Positions 40,648-48,100 of a stretch of 64,000 bases of DNA are shown piece after piece. This DNA is from Devosia enhydra (lineage in GTDB: Bacteria; Pseudomonadota; Alphaproteobacteria; Rhizobiales; Devosiaceae). Position 1 is the stretch's first letter; each line of letters opens with the position of its first letter. The position numbers were made by a program, and so were the translations under genes. The notes beneath the pieces were generated by a model. That model worked only from the letters and a program-made list of their open reading frames with translations, was not told the DNA's origin and ran no database searches. The DNA lies in NCBI RefSeq assembly GCF_900119845.1, contig NZ_FPKU01000003.1:489990-553989 (forward strand). The letters are read 5' to 3'.

Positions 40648-41783
40648 CGAGCGGCACCCTCACCGGCCGCGATCCGGCGACCGGCGCGCCGCTGGCGGTG
40701 ACCTATGCCGATGGGGTCATCACCGCCATCACGCCGGGGCCGGCCGATGCCCGGGGGTTCCTCGCGCCCGGGCTCGTCGACCTGCAGGTCAACGGCTTTC
40801 TCGGCCATGATCTCAACAGCGGCGCGCTGACGCCCGAAACGGTGGTCGCGCTTTCCGATGCCATGCTAGCCGATGGTGTCACCTGCTATCTGCCGACGCT
40901 GATCACCGCATCGGAAGCCTCGCTGATCGCCGGCCTGCGCGCCATCGTCGCGGCGCGCCGGGCCGACCCCAGACTGATCCGGATGATCCCCGGCGTTCAT
41001 GTCGAGGGCCCCTGGCTCTCGCCCGAGGATGGAGCGCGCGGCGCCCATCCGCGCCAGCATGTGCGGGCACCCGATCTTGCCGAGTTCGATCGCTGGCAGG
41101 AGGCCGCCGAGGGCCTGGTGCGCAAGGTGACTCTCTCGCCGCACTGGCCCCTAACGCCGGAGGTGGTTGAGGGCCTTGTCGCGCGCGGCGTGCTGGTGGC
41201 CATCGGGCACACCCATGCGAGCCCGGACGAAATCACCGCGGCCTTTGATGCCGGCGCGACGCTTTCGACCCATCTGGGCAATGGCGCCGCAGCCACCCTG
41301 CCCCGTCACCCTAATCTGATCTGGACCCAGTTGTCCGAGGATCGCGCCATGGCCGGCCTGATCGCCGACGGCCACCATCTGCCGGCCGCGACCTTCAAGG
41401 CGATGCTGCGCGCCAAAGGGCAGGACCGGGTGTATCTCGTCTCTGATGTTGCGGCGCCCGGCGGCTTGCCGCCCGGCACCTATGCCCAGCCGATCGGCGG
41501 CACGGTCGAGCTTTCTGCCGATGGACGGCTGTCTCTCAAGGGCACGCCCTATCTTGCGGGTGCGGCCCTGCCGCTCAAGGCCTGCGTGGCGCGGGCCGCG
41601 ACGATGGCCAGCATTCCGCTGGCCGAAGCGCTCATGCTCGCCACCCGCAATCCCGGCCGCCTCGTCGGCGATTATGGGCGGCTCGAAATCGGCGCGCCGG
41701 CCGATCTCATCCGCTTCGACTGGTCCGAAGGCGATGGCGATCTGAGGCTCGACACGGTGCTGCTGGGAGGCGTTGCGGCATGA
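40644..41783 (+). CDS. nagA: N-acetylglucosamine-6-phosphate deacetylase-like amidohydrolase
   Basis: 379 residues, cytoplasmic metal-dependent amidohydrolase. NagA removes acetate from GlcNAc-6-phosphate. Matching residues: E121 (GVHVEGPWLS), H189 (AIGHTHA), H210 (LSTHLGNGA) and catalytic D268 (YLVSDVA). The HLGNGAAATLPRHPN segment differs from the HLFNAM of E. coli NagA, placing this in a divergent subgroup, so a different N-acyl group or sugar is possible. Starts at GTG 40644 inside the SIS stop; ends overlapping the ceramidase-like gene by four bases. Confidence 0.85.
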   Translation: MTSGTLTGRDPATGAPLAVTYADGVITAITPGPADARGFLAPGLVDLQVNGFLGHDLNSGALTPETVVALSDAMLADGVTCYLPTLITASEASLIAGLRAIVAARRADPRLIRMIPGVHVEGPWLSPEDGARGAHPRQHVRAPDLAEFDRWQEAAEGLVRKVTLSPHWPLTPEVVEGLVARGVLVAIGHTHASPDEITAAFDAGATLSTHLGNGAAATLPRHPNLIWTQLSEDRAMAGLIADGHHLPAATFKAMLRAKGQDRVYLVSDVAAPGGLPPGTYAQPIGGTVELSADGRLSLKGTPYLAGAALPLKACVARAATMASIPLAEALMLATRNPGRLVGDYGRLEIGAPADLIRFDWSEGDGDLRLDTVLLGGVAA

Positions 41784-43060
41784 GCACGCTGAGGGTTGGC
41801 GCCGCGCTCGTCGACATCACCCCGCCGGCAGGGCTGGCCATGGCCGGCTTTGCTGCCCGGTCCGAACCGGCCACCGGCGCCCACGACGCGCTGACCGTCC
41901 GCGCGCTGGTGGTGGAGGAGACGGCGCTGGTCATCGTCGACGTCCTGGGGCTCGACCGCACCACCATCGGCGCGATGAAGGCGCGCGCCGCGCTGCCGGC
42001 CGAGAACATCGTGATTGCCGCGCTGCACACCCATGGTGGGCCGCAGACGCTGGTGGGGCGCTTCATCCCCGGCCTCGATGCAGCCTATATGCAGAGGCTC
42101 GAAGACGCCGTGGTCCGCGCCATCTCGGACGCACTGACAGCCCGCCGACCGGCGGTCATGAGCTTTGGCAGCGGCGCCGATCCGGGCGTCGCCAAGAACC
42201 GCCGGCATCCGGGCGGCTTGACCGATCCGCATCTGCCGGTGCTGAGCTTCACCGGCACCGATGGCAGCCCGATCGCGACGCTTGTCGCCCATGCCTGCCA
42301 CCCGGTGGTGCTGGGCGCCGACAACCGCCTCTGGACCGCCGACTATCCCGGCGTCACCCGCGCGCGGATCGAGGTGGCGCGGCCCGGCACGATGGCGATC
42401 TTCGCCACCGGTTGCACGGGCGATGCCAATACCGGGCACTCGGCCTATGCGTCATGGACGCTCTCGGCCAGCAACACCCGCACCTTCGACGCCGCCGACC
42501 GCATCGGTACGGCCGTCGCCGAAAAGGCGCTTGCCGCGCCTCTTGGCCTGCACGCCGCCACGGGCGCCAGCATCGCGCGCCGCACCGTGCCGCTGGGCTT
42601 TGCGCGGCGCGAAACCGAGACCATGGACGCCCTCGCCGCACGCTGGCGGGCCGAGTCCGAGGCGGGGGACGCGGCGCGCAAGGCGCTGCTGTCGGGCTGG
42701 ATCGCCTGGGCCGAGCGCGGCCTGCCGGATGATCTAGCAACATGTCGCCTCGACGTCGAAATCGCGGCACTCCGCTGGGGCGATATCGAGATCGTCGCCC
42801 TGCCCGGCGAAATCTTCGCCGAAACCGCCCATACGGTGCGCGCGCTGATTGGCAATCCCGACGCCATCGTCATCGGCTTTGCCGACGACAATCCAGGCTA
42901 CATCCCGCCCGCCTCGGAATTTCCCTTTGGTGGCTATGAGGTGGATGATGCGCACCGCTATTATGGCCAGCCGGCCACCTTCGCGCCGGGTTCGGCCGAG
43001 GCGCTGGCTGAGGCCGCCGCAGACGCGGTGCGCGAATTGAGGGGCCGTTCAAAGGCCTGA
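41780..43060 (+). CDS. Ceramidase-like amidase (neutral/alkaline ceramidase N-terminal domain)
   Basis: 426 residues. Matches the catalytic domain of neutral ceramidases (PF04734), zinc amidases that split the N-acyl bond of ceramide. Zinc-site candidates: H83/H85 (AALHTHGGP), H171/H174 (VAHACHPV), E344 (ALPGEIFAE) and Y374 (NPGYIPPASEF). Unlike true ceramidases there is no signal peptide and no C-terminal immunoglobulin-like domain, so it works in the cytoplasm, probably on a small N-acylated compound. It sits between NagA-like and AGE genes with four-base and 16-base junctions, so a deacylation step in the same pathway is inferred. Confidence 0.82.
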   Translation: MSTLRVGAALVDITPPAGLAMAGFAARSEPATGAHDALTVRALVVEETALVIVDVLGLDRTTIGAMKARAALPAENIVIAALHTHGGPQTLVGRFIPGLDAAYMQRLEDAVVRAISDALTARRPAVMSFGSGADPGVAKNRRHPGGLTDPHLPVLSFTGTDGSPIATLVAHACHPVVLGADNRLWTADYPGVTRARIEVARPGTMAIFATGCTGDANTGHSAYASWTLSASNTRTFDAADRIGTAVAEKALAAPLGLHAATGASIARRTVPLGFARRETETMDALAARWRAESEAGDAARKALLSGWIAWAERGLPDDLATCRLDVEIAALRWGDIEIVALPGEIFAETAHTVRALIGNPDAIVIGFADDNPGYIPPASEFPFGGYEVDDAHRYYGQPATFAPGSAEALAEAAADAVRELRGRSKA

Positions 43061-43076
43061 TCGGGAGGACCTGCTC

Positions 43077-44309
43077 GTGAGCGACACGCTCGATTTTCTC
43101 GCCGAGGCGCGCGCCGCCTATGTGGCTGCCAATGCGGCTACGCTCCGCTGGATGCTCGACCGCCCGGCGCTGCACGGGGTTTATCTCAACACCAAGATGA
43201 ATTCTGTGACGCTCAAGGACTACACCGCAGCCGATGGCTGGCGCGGGCCGGACATTCTTTACGGCTGGATCCAGGGGCGCGGGCTCGAGGCGCTGGTTAC
43301 CCATGCCGCGTTTTTCGAGACCGAAGATCCGGCGCTTGCCCAGCGGCTCGACGCGGCGGCCCAGCCCCTGTTCGAGGCCCTCGCTGATTTGCATGACCGC
43401 CATGGCGGGGCGTTCTTTACCTATGATGTGGGGCTCGAACCGGTCTATCGCGGGTCCGATGGCACGGCCCTGCCGCAGGCCAAGGGTACAGAGTTCTTCA
43501 CCTATTCGGATGCCTTCGTGCTCAAGGGGCTGATCGCCGCCGCCAGCCGCTACGCGCCCGAGCGCCGAGCGCCCTGGCTCGCACGCCTTGCCGATCTCAT
43601 CGCCGCGATCGAGGACAAGCGCTTCATCATGGACGAGCAGCAATTGCTCTCGGCCGAAGCCGCGCATCGCCAGCACCCCGAATATGGCCCGCGCATGATC
43701 CTGATGGGCGCTGCCTCGCTGCTGCGGCGGCTGGGGCTGGAGGCCGAGGCTCGCTTCGGCGATCGCTTCATCGCCCATGTGCTTGATCGCCACTGGGATG
43801 GGCACGGGCCGCGCGCCACCGATCTCATTCGCGATTTCGAGGGGGGCAGCACCTCCAATGTCGGGCATGCCATCGAATTCGTCGGCTTTGCCATGGAATA
43901 CCTGCCGCGCGGCGCGGAAGCCGGCCTGTCGGGCCCGCTGGAGCGCGCGCTCATCGCCTCCTTCAATGCGGGCTTCGATCCGCCCGGCCTGAGGCTGACC
44001 GTCTCGCTGTCGGGCGAAAAGCTCAGCCCCAACTGCCCCTGGTGGTCGCTGCCCGAGACGACCCGGGCCGCCGGCCTCATGCATGCCCGCACCGGCTCGC
44101 CCGATACGCTGCGCATCTGGAAGACGGCGCATGAGGCGTTCTTTGCCCATTACTGGCGCGGCAACCCGCCTGTCGCCTACCAGACCCGCACGGCCGAGGG
44201 GCCGCTCGATTTCGTGCCGGCAACGCCCGATCTCGACCCCGGCTACCATACCGGCCTCTCATTCCTCGGCGCGATCGAGGCCATCGACGCCATCATGGGC
44301 AAGCACTGA
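43077..44309 (+). CDS. AGE family epimerase/isomerase
   Basis: 410 residues with an (alpha/alpha)6-barrel typical of N-acylglucosamine 2-epimerase and cellobiose 2-epimerase relatives. Conserved elements: FEGGSTSNVGHAIEFVGF (the GHxxE-type catalytic segment) and CPWWSLPETTRAAGLMHA (W, E and R lining the site), and WRGNPPVAYQ. No signal peptide, so cytoplasmic. Starts at GTG 43077 with GGGAGGAC upstream. Last gene of the operon, convergent with the second LacI gene. Likely epimerises or isomerises an N-acyl or free amino sugar; substrate unproven. Confidence 0.78.
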   Translation: MSDTLDFLAEARAAYVAANAATLRWMLDRPALHGVYLNTKMNSVTLKDYTAADGWRGPDILYGWIQGRGLEALVTHAAFFETEDPALAQRLDAAAQPLFEALADLHDRHGGAFFTYDVGLEPVYRGSDGTALPQAKGTEFFTYSDAFVLKGLIAAASRYAPERRAPWLARLADLIAAIEDKRFIMDEQQLLSAEAAHRQHPEYGPRMILMGAASLLRRLGLEAEARFGDRFIAHVLDRHWDGHGPRATDLIRDFEGGSTSNVGHAIEFVGFAMEYLPRGAEAGLSGPLERALIASFNAGFDPPGLRLTVSLSGEKLSPNCPWWSLPETTRAAGLMHARTGSPDTLRIWKTAHEAFFAHYWRGNPPVAYQTRTAEGPLDFVPATPDLDPGYHTGLSFLGAIEAIDAIMGKH

Positions 44310-44316
44310 GGCGAGA

Positions 44317-45321
44317 TCAGTGCTCCGCCGGCCCGCAGGAGCCCTTGAGCACCACATGCGAGCCCAACAGCGCACTGCGCTTGGGGCCCTTGGCACCCTC
44401 GGTGATGCGGTCGAGCACCAGCCGCGCTGCCGTCCGGCCGATCTCGCCATAATCGCGGGTGATGCGGGTGACCTCCGGCGTCATGGTGGGCGCGACATCC
44501 TCGACATCGAGCCCGATGATCGAGAGATCGCCGGGTACCGACAGCCCCAGCACCCGCACCGCATCGACGACGCTGCGCAGGAGCCGGCTGCCATCGACGA
44601 TCACGGCGGTAGCAGCATCCGAGCCGGAAAAGAGCGCCTCGGCCCGAAAATGCGCCTTGTCCGGGCCGCGCACGCCGATGATACGGGCGCTCTCGCCCAG
44701 ATCACCCGTCGCCTCGGCAAAGGCCCGCTTGCGTTCGACCACAGGACGGATCGGGGCTTCGGTCGAGAGAAACACGATCCGCCGATGCCCCAGCGCGCGC
44801 AGATAGGCGACCGCCTCGCGCATTGCCGGTCCATGGTCTGAAAACACGGTATCGGCGGCGATCGGCAGCGTCCGGTCGAGCACGAGCAGTGGCGTTTCGA
44901 GCCCGCGCAACGCCTCGATCATGCGGGCATCGCTTTCGGACCCGATATAGACCAAAAGCCCATCCACCCGGTGGAGCCGCAGCATGTCGAGGGCACGCAC
45001 CTCGTCCTCGGGGCGTTCGCCGGCCGAAACCAGCATCATGCCATAGCCTTCCGCCGCCAGCGCGCGCTCGGCCGCCTGCGCCACGGCGGCGTTCGAGAAA
45101 GACAGGATATCGGGCACGAGGCAGCCGATGGTGCGGGTCGCGCGCGTGCGCATCGCCCGGGCGGCAAGATTCGGCACATAGCCCAGCCGCGCCATCGCGG
45201 CCTCGACGCGGGCGCGGGTTTCGGGCGCCACCTGATCGGGCGTATTGACGACGCGTGAGATGGTGACGTTGGAAACGCCCGTCTCCCGCGCAATGTCCTT
45301 GATGGTTGCCCGCCCGCGCAT
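44317..45321 (-). CDS. LacI family transcriptional regulator (second)
   Basis: 334 residues. HTH TIKDIARETGVSNVTISRVV with hinge NLAARAMRTRATRTIG, and a sugar-binding-type core (CLVPDILSFSNAAVAQAAE; SIIGLDVEDVAP). ATG at 45321 follows GGAG; an in-frame codon at 45357 is not needed. Divergent from the PhyH-type oxygenase gene, with two TGGAAACGTC-type sites in the 172-bp gap (45380-45393, 45436-45449). Probably controls the oxygenase, perhaps the following transferase gene, and itself. Different recognition sequence from the first LacI protein. Confidence 0.92.
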   Translation of the reverse strand: MRGRATIKDIARETGVSNVTISRVVNTPDQVAPETRARVEAAMARLGYVPNLAARAMRTRATRTIGCLVPDILSFSNAAVAQAAERALAAEGYGMMLVSAGERPEDEVRALDMLRLHRVDGLLVYIGSESDARMIEALRGLETPLLVLDRTLPIAADTVFSDHGPAMREAVAYLRALGHRRIVFLSTEAPIRPVVERKRAFAEATGDLGESARIIGVRGPDKAHFRAEALFSGSDAATAVIVDGSRLLRSVVDAVRVLGLSVPGDLSIIGLDVEDVAPTMTPEVTRITRDYGEIGRTAARLVLDRITEGAKGPKRSALLGSHVVLKGSCGPAEH

Positions 45322-45379
45322 GACCGCTCCGCTCTTTGACCTCTCATGCCCGCTCATCGCAAGCAGATCAAGCTGACCG

Positions 45380-45449
45380 TGGAAACGTCTACATCAACAG
45401 CCTCGGAAACCACCGTGCTAACCCAAAAGAATGCATGTTGACGTTTCCA
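45380..45449. promoter_or_regulatory. Operator pair of the second LacI regulator
   Basis: TGGAAACGTCTACA (45380-45393) and TGTTGACGTTTCCA (45436-45449) are related 14-bp sites in opposite orientation: the second read on the other strand is TGGAAACGTCAACA. Both have the central CG of LacI operators; centres are 56 bp apart. They lie before the PhyH-type gene start (45494). Confidence 0.65.
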
Positions 45450-45493
45450 TGGACCATGGCATGCTGGCCTCAGCAGATGAGGAGAGACCCGCC

Positions 45494-46372
45494 ATGCTGA
45501 CCCAGGACCAGATCGACGCCTACCGCCGCGATGGCTTCATCATCGTGCCGGACGTGCTTTCGCCGCAGGAGATCGCCGAGCTGCGCGCGGTGACGGACGG
45601 GTTTGTCGAGCAGTCGCGCGGCGTCTCGGCCCATACCGATGTGTTCGATCTCGAGCCCGGCCATACCGCCAGCGAACCGCGCGTGCGGCGCATCAAGACA
45701 CCGCATGTGCAGGCGGAAATCTACGTTCGGGTGATGCGGCACCCCAAGATCCTCGCCGCGCTCCAGCAATTGCTATCGCCAGCCATCCGCTTCGATACGT
45801 CCAAGCTCAACATGAAATCGCCCGGCTATGGCGCGGCGGTGGAGTGGCACCAGGACTGGGCCTTTTATCCCCATACCAATGACGATCTCGCCGCCGTTGG
45901 TGTGATGATGGACGATTGCGAGATGGAGAACGGCCCCCTGCTTTGCGTCCCCGGCAGCCATCTCGGCCCGATCCACGACCATCATGCCGATGGCTATTTC
46001 TGCGGCGCCATCGACGGCAAGGCCAGCGGCATCGATTTTTCCGCCGCCGTGCCTTGCACGGGCAAGGCCGGGTCGATCTCCATCCACCACGCCCGCACCA
46101 TCCATGGCTCGGCTGTCAACACCTCGACCAAGCCCCGCCGCCTGCTGCTGTTCCAATATTCCGCCGCCGATGCCTGGCCGCTGGCCACGCAGCCCGGCGA
46201 CTGGGCCGAATGGAACAGCCGCCTCCTGTGCGGCAGCTTCGATCCGGTCGCGCCGCGCCTTGCCGACGTGCCGGTGCGCCTGCCACTGCCGGGCCCGCGC
46301 CATTCCGGCTCGATCTACGAGATCCAGCGCGAGAGCAAGAACAGCTTTTTTGGCAAGGCTGCGAGCATGTAG
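45494..46372 (+). CDS. Phytanoyl-CoA dioxygenase (PhyH) family oxygenase
   Basis: 292 residues, Fe(II)/2-oxoglutarate-dependent oxygenase. Iron ligands H119 and D121 (VEWHQDW) and H204 (RTIHGS), with R215/R216 for 2-oxoglutarate. Double-stranded beta-helix segments run between (GPLLCVPGSH). The family hydroxylates varied small molecules, not only phytanoyl-CoA. ATG at 45494 has GAGGAGAG upstream; an in-frame ATG at 45431 would lie in the operator. Control by the adjacent LacI regulator points to a sugar or related compound as inducer. Substrate unknown. Confidence 0.88.
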   Translation: MLTQDQIDAYRRDGFIIVPDVLSPQEIAELRAVTDGFVEQSRGVSAHTDVFDLEPGHTASEPRVRRIKTPHVQAEIYVRVMRHPKILAALQQLLSPAIRFDTSKLNMKSPGYGAAVEWHQDWAFYPHTNDDLAAVGVMMDDCEMENGPLLCVPGSHLGPIHDHHADGYFCGAIDGKASGIDFSAAVPCTGKAGSISIHHARTIHGSAVNTSTKPRRLLLFQYSAADAWPLATQPGDWAEWNSRLLCGSFDPVAPRLADVPVRLPLPGPRHSGSIYEIQRESKNSFFGKAASM

Positions 46373-46486
46373 CGACTTTGGCGGCGGCCGGGCCGAACTT
46401 GCAGGCCGCCGCCAACTGTCCCAAGATCGGATGATGCGGCGACCCTGCGCGTCGTAGCCGATGCCGCTTCATCCGAGGTCTCTCCC

Positions 46487-48082
46487 ATGTCCGCCTTCGA
46501 CGCCTATGAAAGCCCCTATCCCACGACGCGCGTGCCGCTTTTCGCGCGCAATGTGGTGGCCACCTCGCAGCCTCTTGCCGTGCAGGCGGGGCTGCGGATG
46601 CTCTGGGCCGGCGGCAATGCGGTCGATGCCGCGCTCGCCGCCGCCATCGCACTCGTCGTCGTCGAACCCACGGGCAACGGGCTCGGCAGCGACGCCTTCT
46701 GCATCCTCTGGGATGGCAAGGGACTGCACGGTCTCAACGCCTCTGGCCGCTCGCCTGCCGGCTGGACGCCTGAGCGCTTTGCGCGTTACGAGCGCATGCC
46801 GATGCGCGGATGGGACACAGTGACAATCCCTGGCGCCGTCTCGGCGTGGGTGACGCTTTCGGACCGCTTCGGCCGCCTGCCCTTTGCCGATCTTTTTGCC
46901 CCCGCCATCGGCTATGCACGCCACGGCTTTCCGGTCGCCTCCAAGATCGCGCGGCAGTGGCAGATGGGCGCTGCCATCCTCCGCGACCAGCCCGGCTTTG
47001 CCGAGCATTTCCTGCAAGGGGGCCGCGCGCCCAGCCCCGGCGACATCTGGAAGAGCGAAGACCTTGCCCATACGCTCGAAACCATCGCCGAGACCCGTGG
47101 CGAGGCCTTCTATCGCGGCGCGCTGGCCGAAAAGATCGCCGCCTTCGCGCGCGAGCATGACGCGGCGCTGTCGGTCGAGGACATGGCGCGCCACGCCAAT
47201 GACTGGTGCGGCACCGTCTCGCAGGATTTTGCCGGCGTCACCGTCCACGAGATTCCGCCCAATGGGCAGGGCATCGCCACCCTGATGGCGCTCGGCATGC
47301 TGGCCCATACGCCCATCGCCGATTTCGCGCCCGACAGCCCCGAGGCGCTGCATCTTTCCATCGAAGCGACCAAGCTCGCGCTGGCCGATATCCATCGCCA
47401 TCTCGCCGATCCCTCCGCCATGCACCTGCCGCCGGAGGCCCTTCTCGATCCCACCTATCTCGCCTCCCGGTCCCGGCTCATCGACCTGCACAAAGCCGGC
47501 GATCCCGGCGCCGGCGCGCCCACCACCGGCGGCACGGTCTATCTGGCGACCGCCGATGCCGATGGCATGATGGTCTCGTTCATCCAGTCCAATTATGGCG
47601 GGTTCGGTTCGGGCGTGGTGGTGCCGGGCACCGGCATCGCGCTGCAGAACCGGGGCTATGGCTTTACCCTCGAAGCGGGCCACCCCAACCAGGTCGGCCC
47701 GCGCAAGCGGCCCTTCCACACCATCATTCCCGGCTTTGTGATGAAGGGGGCCGGTCCGCTGATGGCCTTCGGCCTCATGGGCGGGCCGATGCAGGCGCAA
47801 GGCCATCTGCAGATGGTGCTGCGCACCTGCCTTTATGGGCAGGATCCGCAATCGGCGAGCGACGCGCCGCGCTGGCGCGTAGTCTCGGGCCGCAAGCTGG
47901 CGCTCGAGGACAGCATGGATGATGCCACCGCCGAAGCGCTGTCGGCGCGCGGCCACATCGTCTCGCGCGATCCGCCAGATGCGCCCTTTGCCTTTGGCGG
48001 CGCGCAGCTGGTGCGCCGGCATGGAGAGGCCTATGTCGCCGGCTCCGATCACCGCAAGGACGGTTCGGCGCAGGGCTTCTGA
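46487..48082 (+). CDS. Gamma-glutamyltransferase family protein
   Basis: 531 residues, Ntn-hydrolase fold. Nucleophile candidate T346 in GAPTTGGTVYLATAD, where these proenzymes cut themselves; also GGNAVDAALAAAIALVVVEP (42-61), NGLGSDAF and PNGQGIATL. No signal peptide, so unlike E. coli Ggt it is probably cytoplasmic (YwrD-like). The usual TTHxSV motif reads TTGGTV. Follows the PhyH gene after 114 bp on the same strand; shared control possible. Could hydrolyse gamma-glutamyl amides or be a related amidase. Confidence 0.85.
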   Translation: MSAFDAYESPYPTTRVPLFARNVVATSQPLAVQAGLRMLWAGGNAVDAALAAAIALVVVEPTGNGLGSDAFCILWDGKGLHGLNASGRSPAGWTPERFARYERMPMRGWDTVTIPGAVSAWVTLSDRFGRLPFADLFAPAIGYARHGFPVASKIARQWQMGAAILRDQPGFAEHFLQGGRAPSPGDIWKSEDLAHTLETIAETRGEAFYRGALAEKIAAFAREHDAALSVEDMARHANDWCGTVSQDFAGVTVHEIPPNGQGIATLMALGMLAHTPIADFAPDSPEALHLSIEATKLALADIHRHLADPSAMHLPPEALLDPTYLASRSRLIDLHKAGDPGAGAPTTGGTVYLATADADGMMVSFIQSNYGGFGSGVVVPGTGIALQNRGYGFTLEAGHPNQVGPRKRPFHTIIPGFVMKGAGPLMAFGLMGGPMQAQGHLQMVLRTCLYGQDPQSASDAPRWRVVSGRKLALEDSMDDATAEALSARGHIVSRDPPDAPFAFGGAQLVRRHGEAYVAGSDHRKDGSAQGF

Positions 48083-48100
48083 GGGCCCTGCGTCCAAGAA

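Noticed and set aside
42404-42416. GCCACCGGTTGCA resembling the LacI operator
   Set aside because: Lies inside the ceramidase-like gene where it encodes conserved AlaThrGlyCysThr; one half only matches, so coding constraint explains it.
45494-48082. Treating the PhyH and GGT-like genes as firm members of the amino-sugar operon
   Set aside because: They have a separate LacI regulator with a different operator and lie beyond a convergent gene, so a link is possible but not supported.
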